Below are positions 34,863-43,448 of a stretch of 64,000 nucleotides of DNA, piece after piece. This stretch comes from Lentilactobacillus diolivorans DSM 14421 (GTDB lineage Bacteria; Bacillota; Bacilli; Lactobacillales; Lactobacillaceae): the NCBI RefSeq assembly GCF_001434255.1, contig NZ_AZEY01000007.1, positions 30,225-94,224 on the forward strand. The letters run 5' to 3'. Position 1 is the first letter of the stretch, and every line of letters starts with the position of its first letter. The translations under genes and the position numbers were made by a program. The notes under the pieces were generated by a model that worked only from the letters and a program-made list of their open reading frames with translations, did not search any database and was not told the origin of the DNA.

Positions 34863-34920
34863 AAAATTAGGTCCAGTTGAAAGCTGACATTGATCAGCTT
34901 TGACTGGACCTAATTTTTTA
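34863..34920. terminator. Bidirectional terminator between convergent genes
   Basis: AATTAGGTCCAGTTGAAAGC pairs with GCTTTGACTGGACCTAATT around a short loop, with T runs on both strands. It serves the antiporter transcript and the minus-strand glycosyltransferase operon. Confidence 0.8.
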
Positions 34921-34989
34921 TTCCGAGATAATCACAGGAAAATTATGAGATAGACACTAGAGACCTATTTGTTTCGGCCACCCTTTATG

Positions 34990-36642
34990 CTATTTTGTTT
35001 TTGATGGTTGCTCGCGTTTTAAATTGGATAGCGCTTTTCTCTGAGAAATTATTTTATGCGGTTGCTCGAAGTTTGTTAATAATGCTAGCTTAGGTAAATC
35101 GGTTACTGGTTGATTCAACAAAGATATCCCGTTACTGATAATTCCGATTATTGGAATATATAATGCAACTTGATAGCGATCTTGAACCTCGACGAGCAAC
35201 GATGCTATAAATAGTCCAATGAGCAAAATTTCCATGAAAAAGAGGCCATTTAATGTTCGGAAATGGATCCTTTTTGATTTTGAACCATAATAGCACATAT
35301 AAATTAAATCTAGAATCGCAACGGTAAAGGCAAGTCCTTGGATTCCAATTTGGCTTGCTGCAGAGATACTATTGCTAATTGATTTGATATGGCTTGGAAT
35401 GTGGTTATGAGTCACTGGGTGTGTATCAATCCAAAATAACCGGAATCCATAACCTGATTGAAGCAGAATTTGTGATTTTGTGAAGATAAATTTTGGGAGG
35501 TTGCTGTTTTTGATAACGGTGGCTAGGTTGTGTTTAATTTTTTTGGCTAAATAGGCGTCCATCTGATTAAACTTGTTTGGTGCGGAAATTTGTGAATGAT
35601 TAATTTTCTCTAATTTGAGGATCATATTGTGATCGTACTGTCCTTTGGTGGCTGAATTTGAACCGGTTGCGACTGTATATTTCATACCAACAATGCTATT
35701 GGAAATTGGCACACGATAGATAGCTTGATCAATTTTTGTTGAAAATTGAGTTAGTGTGATGAAACTGATTGCGATTATCAAAAGTGATAACAGCCGTTGC
35801 TTTCTTGACCATGCCTGTGCGGATTCTGATTGACCAAATGAAAATAATCCATATAATATCATTGCGATAACAATGATCATGATAATGGGTCGTAACAATT
35901 GGGCCAAGTACAGAAAGCCGGTAATGCCGACGATTGTCATTAAATATCTTAACCGACCGATGCGAAGTCGTGGCAATAATAAATCATTGAAAAACTTAAA
36001 GGATAGGAGTACCGCCAACAGCCAAAGGGGTTCTGCCCCAATCAGGACACTGTAAATATAAAAAGCCGGCGTAAGATAAAAAATCAGAGCCGCAGCAATC
36101 CCGACACGGGAACCACCAAACGGTTTAATCACATAATATAAAAGTAGCGCATCAAGAAAGGTCGCAGCGATGTTTAAGAGTTGTAATACGACTAAGTGAA
36201 CGTGAAAAAGTCGATAAATGAGACCAAAAGTAGTTGCGATATGTAAAACCTGCGGCCAAAGACTATCTAAATCAAGCATTCCTTTTGCATAAAGGGTTGG
36301 CCAACTTGCGCCGGTTGCATTTAAGTTGGCTAATGTTTCGTAAGTCCACATATCTGATGCGGGGATTAATTTAAAGTAAAAAATACCCAATATCTTAGGG
36401 ATTGTTAGGACAAGCAGGACTAATGCCAACCAGCCAGCGTAATGATTTGATAACCTTCTTGTTAAAATCCAGATTAAAACACCAATAAAAATGGTGATGT
36501 AAATACCCCAGAAAAAATACGTTTCACTTGGATGTCCAAAACGCAGATAACTTGTCCATGATGCCGTAATAAGCCACCCCAAGAAAAAAATAGTCAAAAT
36601 AAGAAGATTGACATGGATCGCCCATAAAAATGTCTTTTTCAA
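34990..36642 (-). CDS. Polytopic membrane glycosyltransferase-like protein (GT-C type)
   Basis: A 550-residue membrane protein with about 12 hydrophobic segments. An acidic pair region in the first large loop, IPASDMWTYETL (about 93-104), resembles the catalytic loop of GT-C enzymes (PMT/ArnT/GT39-like), which use polyprenyl-phosphate sugars. The C-terminal tail (about 515-550) is basic and cytoplasmic. It overlaps the upstream GT2 gene by four bases. Together they suggest that a lipid-linked sugar is made by the GT2 and transferred outside the membrane by this protein; that pathway is inference. Confidence 0.65.
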   Translation of the reverse strand: MKKTFLWAIHVNLLILTIFFLGWLITASWTSYLRFGHPSETYFFWGIYITIFIGVLIWILTRRLSNHYAGWLALVLLVLTIPKILGIFYFKLIPASDMWTYETLANLNATGASWPTLYAKGMLDLDSLWPQVLHIATTFGLIYRLFHVHLVVLQLLNIAATFLDALLLYYVIKPFGGSRVGIAAALIFYLTPAFYIYSVLIGAEPLWLLAVLLSFKFFNDLLLPRLRIGRLRYLMTIVGITGFLYLAQLLRPIIMIIVIAMILYGLFSFGQSESAQAWSRKQRLLSLLIIAISFITLTQFSTKIDQAIYRVPISNSIVGMKYTVATGSNSATKGQYDHNMILKLEKINHSQISAPNKFNQMDAYLAKKIKHNLATVIKNSNLPKFIFTKSQILLQSGYGFRLFWIDTHPVTHNHIPSHIKSISNSISAASQIGIQGLAFTVAILDLIYMCYYGSKSKRIHFRTLNGLFFMEILLIGLFIASLLVEVQDRYQVALYIPIIGIISNGISLLNQPVTDLPKLALLTNFEQPHKIISQRKALSNLKREQPSKTK

Positions 36643-37907
36643 CTAACTGCACCTCCGTGGTGAGCAGTTTTAACCCATTCATTTTGGCCGCGTAGTAATC
36701 TGTAAAAAGCAATGTAAGGGACTGGCGCCATGGCCCATAAATAAAATAGATTTCCAAAGATAACTTGCAAAGTATTTTTTTGTAAGAGAATTCGCAATTT
36801 ACGATTATTAGAGCGTAAGCCGGCGTTAACAATGGTGGCAGAAATCAAAAAGTTAATTGTCAAAAAGACGCTAAGTACTAAGAAAGTATTTAGTGGATAT
36901 CTAATTAAACGTTCAAGCAAGATTGGCAAGGAAATAAGTGACCCTAAAAATAAAAATAAAGCAATAAATGGGGCGAATAGGAAAACAAAAATGTCAACCT
37001 TCAGTCTTGTACGAATTAATTTACAGAAAAAAATTGTTTTGCCATACTTTAAAAGACATTGCATCCCACCTTGACACCAACGAGTTCGCTGTTTGATAAA
37101 AGCTCGATAACCAGTTACGCCCTCTTGCGGGATCAGTGTTTGCGGCAAAAAACCACCTTGATAGCCACGTAGGAGTCCATTAATTGAAAAATCAAGATCG
37201 TCAAGCAACGCTCCCCGCCATTTGACATCATTTGTCATTCTTAAAGTCATAAACTGACCGTTCCCGCTAGCAATAGCTGAACCCCAATCGCAACGTAAAA
37301 CTTGAGAAATTAAATTAATAACACCAAACTCAAATGCCTGCATAATTGTTAAAAATGAATGGCAGTTACTAATAAAAACACCGGTTTGAATGAGGCCATA
37401 GTGAGAATGTTCAAATGCCCAAAGTACTGATGCTAATAATCTACCGGTGGGCTCACTATCGCTATCAATAATACCAATAATTGTTTTATCGGGATTAGGG
37501 TGTTGTGAATTGATCCACTCCAATGCATTATTTAGAGCAATTCCCTTTCCTTTACGAGCATTTGGTAATTTTCGTGAAACAATATGGATATGTTGATTCA
37601 CTTGAAATTCCTTTAAAATATTTCCGGTTTGGTCGTCTGAAGCATCATCGATAAATACGGCTGTAATCCTAATGCTAATCTTTTTGAGTGCAGCAACTGA
37701 TTTCAAAATGCGGTTAATGGTTTCCTTAATTGTGTTTTCTTCGTTTAGGGCAGGAATAATGATATACATATCAGAGAATCGACGAGTAACCGCTTCTGAG
37801 TAATGAGCTTGCGGATTTTTTCGCCTAAGAGCAAGATATAAATCCCAAGCGCCATAACAACTGGAGCCCAGCAGGCAAAGGATTAATAATGTATTTATAA
37901 TTACCAT
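36639..37907 (-). CDS. Membrane-bound family 2 glycosyltransferase
   Basis: A 422-residue processive-type GT2. An N-terminal membrane helix (about 1-20) is followed by the GT-A domain starting IIPALNEENTI (about 50-60). FIDDASDD (about 90), the DxD-like IDSDSEP (about 147-153), LLDDLDFS and the QRTRW motif KQRTRWCQGG (about 265-274) follow. The C-terminus has three to four membrane helices. This architecture occurs in BcsA/IcaA-like and polyprenyl-linked sugar transferases. First gene of a two-gene minus-strand operon; RBS AAGGAG. Confidence 0.85.
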   Translation of the reverse strand: MVIINTLLILCLLGSSCYGAWDLYLALRRKNPQAHYSEAVTRRFSDMYIIIPALNEENTIKETINRILKSVAALKKISIRITAVFIDDASDDQTGNILKEFQVNQHIHIVSRKLPNARKGKGIALNNALEWINSQHPNPDKTIIGIIDSDSEPTGRLLASVLWAFEHSHYGLIQTGVFISNCHSFLTIMQAFEFGVINLISQVLRCDWGSAIASGNGQFMTLRMTNDVKWRGALLDDLDFSINGLLRGYQGGFLPQTLIPQEGVTGYRAFIKQRTRWCQGGMQCLLKYGKTIFFCKLIRTRLKVDIFVFLFAPFIALFLFLGSLISLPILLERLIRYPLNTFLVLSVFLTINFLISATIVNAGLRSNNRKLRILLQKNTLQVIFGNLFYLWAMAPVPYIAFYRLLRGQNEWVKTAHHGGAVS

Positions 37908-38308
37908 AAATTTAGTGACTCCTTACAGATTATCAGCCTTATTTTGCGATTATCAAAAAACAAATATGTAATACTAGTGTTGATTAATAGCCACTGTTAA
38001 TGATTACTATGCGTATCATGCTAAAAACTAGGCATTATCATGACTAATAAATAATAATTAGCAATAATTAAGAATTATTTACTTATATTAGACCATAATA
38101 TTAGTCATAGTTCAACCCGTTTCATAAAGGACTTGTAATAAATACTTGGTTGCGTTATTTTAGAATTGTTAGCAAACAATTGACCCCTTTGATAAAACAT
38201 TCTGGATTAATTTTTATTGAACGGATATTCTTATTGAGTTAATTATGGCTAGCTAATACAAGTTAAGTTGTTGAGTTGAACAAGCCAAATAGAAATGGGG
38301 GAATAGAA
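37908..38308. other. AT-rich divergent intergenic region
   Basis: About 400 very AT-rich bases between the divergent GT2 gene and the Cna-B surface protein. A possible plus-strand promoter is TTGAAC (38217-38222), 17 bases, TAATTA (38240-38245). Several short imperfect palindromes occur, but none I can name. An upstream TTG at 38276 is in frame with the surface protein but lacks an RBS. Confidence 0.4.
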
Positions 38309-40288
38309 ATGATTCATGGACTAAAAGTTAAGCAACAATCATCGTTTAAACGGGGACTGTTGCTTGGTATCGTCACGATTTTTATTTTGATGTTGTCACA
38401 AGCATTTTCGCCTTCAAATCAGGTTGGAGCCGCCAGTCTTGGTGCTGATCAAGTTACCGGATTAAGTACAAACGATGCTCAAGAAAATAATGCGCCAGTA
38501 ACGCCTGATATGTCACAGAAGTGGTATGCAGGACCAATACATACACTGACTTATCAGTTTAAGATTCCTGATAATGTTAAAGTCAATGATGGTGATACCG
38601 CAACTGTCACATTACCAGCTGGTGCCGTCTTTAGGAATCCACAGCAATTTAGTCTCAAATCATCAAATACTAACGAAGACGTTGGAAAGTTTACCGCTGA
38701 TGCTAAGGCTAATACTGGACAGATTACATTTTCCAACGCTGCATATTGGGCAAAGTACGATAGTAATCGTGGTGGCCAGATTCAATTTGATGTTACAGGG
38801 ACCCAAAATTTTGTACCAAGCTACCCACAAGATACTTATCTAGCAAAGAATGGTTGGGGGAAAAATGAATCAGCCCGACCAAACGGCACTTTATCGCAAG
38901 TGACTTGGCAGGTTTTAGTGAATCCAAATAACCATCAATTAAAAAATATCAGCGTATCTGATAACTTAGGAAATACAACAGCACAAAGTATCATGAATGA
39001 CTCATTTAAGGTTACTGAGAATGATTCAGGGCAAACAATGCCTGCAAAGGATTATACATTAACACCAAGTGCGTCCGGATTTAAGTTGACATGGAACGGC
39101 ACGCTTGATAAGGCAATTAACATTATGTCGACAACTAAAGTGAGTGATGATAACGCATATAGTCAATACGGTAGTGAACTTGATTTGCCAAATACCGCGA
39201 CGATTAATGCTACCGATATATCAAAATCGGCAACTGGAACACCAGTCACAACATCGAACACCAAGACGGTTAAGTTATCGATGGGTAATGGAACTGCGCA
39301 CGGAGATGAACCTGGAAGCTTTAAGACAAATATAGCAGTCCAAAAAAATTGGAAAGGCGTTCCGGATGGTGTTAAGACACCTGATGTGAACGTTAAATTG
39401 TTTGCCGATGGAACAGATACTGGCAAGTCAGTCACATTAAATGCTGCCAACTCATATCAATCTTCGTTTAATGGTTTAGATAAATTCGCCAAGGATGGGC
39501 ATGCAATCCAGTACACAGCCCAAGAGGCCAAAGTGCCGGATGGCTACACGACCGATCCTGGTGGGAATCCATTAGTTGCGCCAGACAGTAATGGTAAAAT
39601 TACACTAACCAATGTTTATCAAGCACCAATTACGACAACCATTACGGTACAGAAGAAGTGGGAAAATGTTCCCGATGGTGTTGCAACACCGGCTGTCACT
39701 ATCAAGCTTTATGCCGACGGTGTTGATACTGGTAAGACAGTTACTTTAAATAATGAAAACTCATATCAAGCCAAGTTTGCGAACTTGAATAAGTTTTCAG
39801 CTAATGGTCAACCCATTAAATATACAGCTAAAGAAGCCAGCGTACCTAGTGGCTATGTGACAGATCCAGGCGGCAATCCAAATGTTGCACCGGATTCAAA
39901 CGGGACAATTACGTTTACGAATAAATATCAGTCTTGCTATGATCGATACACGTATGTTCGAGTTGTCAAGGACTGGCAGAATGTACCATTTTGGAAGTGT
40001 ACACCTAATGTTCATGTGACACTTTATCGGAATGGGACACCTTATCGGATTGCTTCTTTGAATGACTTCAATTGTTATCAAACAACCTTTATGTACTTAC
40101 CGAAGTACGATGACCAAGGTAATCAATATAAATACACCGTTGCTGAAAATAAGGTCCCACGTGGTTATAAAACGACGACTCCTGGTCAGCAACAACCAGT
40201 GAATAACACAGTTCGGTTGGTAAATGTTTATCAACATCACTCACATTGTTCATGGTGGTTTGATTTTAATTGGGAATTTAATTTTTAG
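38309..40288 (+). CDS. Secreted surface protein with adhesin and three Cna-B domains
   Basis: A 659-residue exported protein. The signal peptide (about 1-42) has FKRGLLLGIVTIFILMLSQAF. The N-terminal half (about 60-330) resembles the collagen/fibrinogen-binding adhesin fold of MSCRAMMs. Three Cna-B repeats follow at about 340-443, 443-547 and 547-659, with the pattern VQKxWxxVPDG ... YTAxEAxVPxGY ... TNxYQ. The Lys, Glu and Asn needed for isopeptide bonds are visible in the first two. The third is divergent, with cysteines (SCYDR, WKCTP, NCYQ, HCSW) and an aromatic C-terminus WWFDFNWEFNF. There is no LPXTG anchor. RBS GGGGGA before the ATG at 38309. Confidence 0.85.
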   Translation: MIHGLKVKQQSSFKRGLLLGIVTIFILMLSQAFSPSNQVGAASLGADQVTGLSTNDAQENNAPVTPDMSQKWYAGPIHTLTYQFKIPDNVKVNDGDTATVTLPAGAVFRNPQQFSLKSSNTNEDVGKFTADAKANTGQITFSNAAYWAKYDSNRGGQIQFDVTGTQNFVPSYPQDTYLAKNGWGKNESARPNGTLSQVTWQVLVNPNNHQLKNISVSDNLGNTTAQSIMNDSFKVTENDSGQTMPAKDYTLTPSASGFKLTWNGTLDKAINIMSTTKVSDDNAYSQYGSELDLPNTATINATDISKSATGTPVTTSNTKTVKLSMGNGTAHGDEPGSFKTNIAVQKNWKGVPDGVKTPDVNVKLFADGTDTGKSVTLNAANSYQSSFNGLDKFAKDGHAIQYTAQEAKVPDGYTTDPGGNPLVAPDSNGKITLTNVYQAPITTTITVQKKWENVPDGVATPAVTIKLYADGVDTGKTVTLNNENSYQAKFANLNKFSANGQPIKYTAKEASVPSGYVTDPGGNPNVAPDSNGTITFTNKYQSCYDRYTYVRVVKDWQNVPFWKCTPNVHVTLYRNGTPYRIASLNDFNCYQTTFMYLPKYDDQGNQYKYTVAENKVPRGYKTTTPGQQQPVNNTVRLVNVYQHHSHCSWWFDFNWEFNF

Positions 40289-40342
40289 GTAGATTTATTG
40301 TAAGATAGCGTTTAACTTAACAATTCTTGTGATTATAAATAA

Positions 40343-40581
40343 ACGGGGCTGGGACAAAATTACTTTTGTCCCAGCCCCGTTTGTGTAATTAAGATTATTA
40401 CCGAGTGGAAATGTGTGCCAAAAGGCAACTTCCAGAGCGTAACCGAATTATCAAAACATTCAAGCCCAGAATATCTTGTTGAACTTCTTACTTGGCTAAA
40501 ACGTGGGCCAGCAAGCAAACCCCGGCCATATAAGTCCCCTGACTTAATATTCTGGGGTCTAAGCGCTTGCCGGCCCACTCT
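40343..40581 (+). repeat. Dispersed hairpin repeat, copy R3 (composite)
   Basis: The opening stem ACGGGGCTGGGACAAAA pairs with TTTTGTCCCAGCCCCGT (40343-40380). The family segment TAATTAAGATTATTACCGAG and CCAAAAGGCAACTTCCAGAGCG follow. From about 40480 the sequence diverges into a second hairpin, GTGGGCCAGCAAGC ... GCGCTTGCCGGCCCAC, not seen in R1 or R2. It ends between convergent genes and probably terminates both. Confidence 0.8.
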
Positions 40582-40618
40582 GTTTATAATTTAGTTATAG
40601 AAAGCTTACGTGATTTTT

Positions 40619-41101
40619 TTACAGTACTTTCTTTTCTGTGTATTTTTGTTCCAAGTTATTAAAGTTGTAATTTTTTAAATTTTGGATATCTTCCCTGCCG
40701 TTGAAAAAGGCAGTGTAACTTCTTGCCAACATGAGGTTTAATTGACTTTTTTCACCAAATTGAACCATAATTACCGGGATATTGGCTTCATGGGCTGACC
40801 CAATTTCGAAGACGGTGCCAGAATCGGGTTCGGTTAAGCCGTCTTCTAACTGGTAATCCAAGATCGCAACGACAACATCTGCCTTGTGAACTTGTCGCAT
40901 GTCAGAAGCAAATACGGCGTCCTGCCACTTAAAGCTGCCAAAGGGTTCGCTCTCAAATTGGTGTTCTTGGGGATTGAAAATCTGATCTGAGTCAATTGTG
41001 TCATTCTGTTTTAATAATGAAATAACTTGTTCAATTCGCTCTCGCTGACCATCGCTAAAAAATGGGGATGCTAGATAAACTTTGTTTTTATAGGTTGACA
41101 T
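40619..41101 (-). CDS. Nucleoside 2-deoxyribosyltransferase
   Basis: A 160-residue enzyme of the NDT family, which swaps bases between 2'-deoxynucleosides, a nucleoside-salvage activity typical of lactobacilli. NKVYLASPFF opens the protein, MRQVHKADVVVAILD is the central strand, and DSGTVFEIGSAHE (about 101-113) contains the catalytic Glu. The ATG at 41101 has AAGGAG upstream; the open frame extends nine codons further without RBS. It is convergent with the Cna-B gene and flanked by the R3 repeat. Confidence 0.92.
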   Translation of the reverse strand: MSTYKNKVYLASPFFSDGQRERIEQVISLLKQNDTIDSDQIFNPQEHQFESEPFGSFKWQDAVFASDMRQVHKADVVVAILDYQLEDGLTEPDSGTVFEIGSAHEANIPVIMVQFGEKSQLNLMLARSYTAFFNGREDIQNLKNYNFNNLEQKYTEKKVL

Positions 41102-41507
41102 AACGAAGCTCCTTCTTTGTTTAGTCATATTGTACCCTAAATACGAACAAATATGCTACTTTTACTGTTAATTTTAAGAAATAAGTGATTAACTTTTGGA
41201 TAATAGTCAACACTCAATTCTGTTACAAGAAATTCAGGTATTGACGATAAAGGTCACACTGCTAATGATTTTGATTCCATGTGTTAAGTGCCAAAAGCCG
41301 ACGTGGTTATTGAATGTATTCTTTTGATAGTTGATCCAACAGTGAAATGATTGTTAATAGGTATCGATTAGAGTCATCAGGAGGGAAAACTGAGTAAAGC
41401 TTATGTTTAAGCACCTGATTTCATCTTACTTCGGATTAAAAGCGTCGTATTGCCATATTTTAGGATACAATAATACTAATTAATTTATTTTTTGAGAGGA
41501 TAAGAAT
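41102..41507. other. Intergenic region without recognised feature
   Basis: About 400 bases between divergent genes. It must hold the promoters of the deoxyribosyltransferase (minus) and of the GNAT gene (plus, AT-rich stretch around 41460-41490), but I see no strong consensus or structured RNA. Confidence 0.35.
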
Positions 41508-41939
41508 ATGATTACTCACGTGAATCAGCTTAGTGGACCAGACTTAGAGAGGGTTGCCCAGATTTGGCTAAAAGCTAATCTTGAAGCTCATTCATTTATT
41601 GACCCAAAGTATTGGTTAGAAAATTTTGAATCTGTAAAATCACAATTAGCAGTTTCAGAGTTATTTATTTTTAGAAGTGATAATCAAATCACCGGATTTT
41701 TAGGAATGGATCACGGTTATATTGCCGGGTTATTTGTGGCAGCTCAATTTCGAGGGCAAGGAGTCGGAAGCGCGTTGATTAAAGCTGCTCAATCTGCTAA
41801 TCAAGAATTAACGTTATCTGTTTACCTTAAGAATCAACAGGCTCGTCGATTTTATGTTCGCCAAGGTTTCACTGAAATTACTAGAAAGATTGACGAAGCC
41901 ACTGGTGAATTAACAATTGATATGAAGTGGCCTAGGTGA
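41508..41939 (+). CDS. GNAT family N-acetyltransferase
   Basis: A 143-residue acetyltransferase. The acetyl-CoA pocket motif RGQGVGSALIKAA (about 86-98) and the C-terminal QARRFYVRQGFTEI (about 113-126) are the A and B motifs of the GNAT fold. It resembles YjaB-like members, whose substrates vary. RBS GAGAGG. The following MFS gene starts 20 bases downstream, so the two may be one operon. Confidence 0.88.
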   Translation: MITHVNQLSGPDLERVAQIWLKANLEAHSFIDPKYWLENFESVKSQLAVSELFIFRSDNQITGFLGMDHGYIAGLFVAAQFRGQGVGSALIKAAQSANQELTLSVYLKNQQARRFYVRQGFTEITRKIDEATGELTIDMKWPR

Positions 41940-41958
41940 AGCAGGGAAAGGAGATTTC

Positions 41959-43164
41959 ATGATGAATTCGGGTAATATGCAATCTCGACTGGGAGATAAA
42001 GGTTTTATTATTTTTTTAGCACTATTGAGCGCATTTGTGCCGCTTTCTACAGATTTGTACTTACCGGCATTACCAGATATGACAACCTTTTTCAATGTTT
42101 CTGAGTTCACAATGAATTTAACCTTGATTCTTTTCTTCATTTTTTATAGTGTTGCAACCATTATTTGGGGGCCGTTAAGTGATCGATATGGTCGTCGGCC
42201 AATGTTACTGGTTGGACTAACCATTTATATGATTGGTAGTATTTTGTGTGGGATCGCAAACAGTGCTTGGGAAATTATCTTCTTTCGCATTTTACAGGCA
42301 ATTGGTGGTGGAGTCGCAACCACCGTTGCTACTGCTGTGATAAAAGATGTATTCCAAGGACGGAAACAGGAAACCACGTTGGCGATTGTGCAATCAATGG
42401 TTGTGATTTCTCCCGCTGTGGCACCTGTTCTTGGTTCGCTATTATTAACCTTTATTTCATGGAGAGGAATTTTTTTCGCTCAGGCACTTTTAGGGGTTAT
42501 TTGCATAGGCGGCGCGATTATTTTTCAAGAAACCCATCAACCAACTCATGATAAATCGAATATTTTCCGAATTTTTGGCCGATTGGCTGTTTTACTGGAG
42601 AATCCCGGATTTACTGCGCTATTGCTTAACTTTTCAGCAGTTTCGATTATTTCACTCTCGTTTATATCTTCGTCATCTTATATTTTTCAGAATGAATTTC
42701 ATTTGAGCAGTCAAGTGTTTAGCTATTTCTTTTCCTTTAACGCCTTGGGGATGTTAATTGCCCCATTATTATATATTAAGGTTTCCAAGTATGTTGATCG
42801 GTTTAAATTCATTTATGGTTGCTACATCATTAGTATTATTGGCGGGGTTCTCATTATTTTGTTTGGACTCCATGATCCCTATTTGTTTGCAATCACTGAG
42901 TTTCCGGCAACTTTAGCCAGCAGCGGTAGCCGACCGCCAGCAACCTATCTTGTTTTAAAGCAACAAGAGAATGATAATGGGGCTGCTTCATCATTGTATA
43001 GTGCTGGCGGCACCATTATGGGAAGTCTCGGAATGGTTTTCGTTTCAGTATGCGCTAAGTTTCCGGTATTGGCGATTGCACTCGTTGATATTGTTGTTGG
43101 TGTCGTTTGCTTGATCACACTAATTTGGTCAATGAAAGCCTTGAAGGGCAAAATAAAAGTATGA
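41959..43164 (+). CDS. MFS multidrug exporter, Bcr/CflA type, second copy
   Basis: A 401-residue transporter with twelve predicted helices. STDLYLPALPDMTTFF (about 28-43) is the Bcr/CflA N-terminal hallmark, and GPLSDRYGRRPML (about 73-85) is MFS motif A. It is a paralogue of the exporter at 11297-12496. AAGGAG precedes the ATG (a second ATG is adjacent). It probably forms an operon with the GNAT gene; an exporter next to an acetyltransferase is a common self-protection pairing, but the substrate is unknown. Confidence 0.88.
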   Translation: MMNSGNMQSRLGDKGFIIFLALLSAFVPLSTDLYLPALPDMTTFFNVSEFTMNLTLILFFIFYSVATIIWGPLSDRYGRRPMLLVGLTIYMIGSILCGIANSAWEIIFFRILQAIGGGVATTVATAVIKDVFQGRKQETTLAIVQSMVVISPAVAPVLGSLLLTFISWRGIFFAQALLGVICIGGAIIFQETHQPTHDKSNIFRIFGRLAVLLENPGFTALLLNFSAVSIISLSFISSSSYIFQNEFHLSSQVFSYFFSFNALGMLIAPLLYIKVSKYVDRFKFIYGCYIISIIGGVLIILFGLHDPYLFAITEFPATLASSGSRPPATYLVLKQQENDNGAASSLYSAGGTIMGSLGMVFVSVCAKFPVLAIALVDIVVGVVCLITLIWSMKALKGKIKV

Positions 43165-43285
43165 AATAGTTACTGGTCAACCTACTTTGAATATTATTTT
43201 ATCGTTTATTGAAAAAATCCGTATAAATTGAGATTGACACCTTAATTGTAAATGGTTGTTTCATTGTCTTATTGATTGATATACA

Positions 43286-43339
43286 GATAAAAGGGGTCGT
43301 AAAGTCGGTATTTTTGTAAATACCGACTTTACGACCCCT
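43286..43339 (-). terminator. Perfect 22-bp inverted repeat terminator
   Basis: AGGGGTCGTAAAGTCGGTAT.. (43292-43313) pairs perfectly with 43318-43339 around a four-base loop. On the minus strand it is followed by TTTT. It lies between convergent genes and terminates the hydrolase pseudogene transcript, and possibly the exporter transcript. Confidence 0.8.
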
Positions 43340-43448
43340 AATAAGCTGTTTTTTATAAATTAAACTTCCGAGGATCACAAATATAGCATTAATTTGTTTT
43401 GACGAGATATTATGGATACTCTTTTGTACGTTTTATAAAAAAGTTTAT

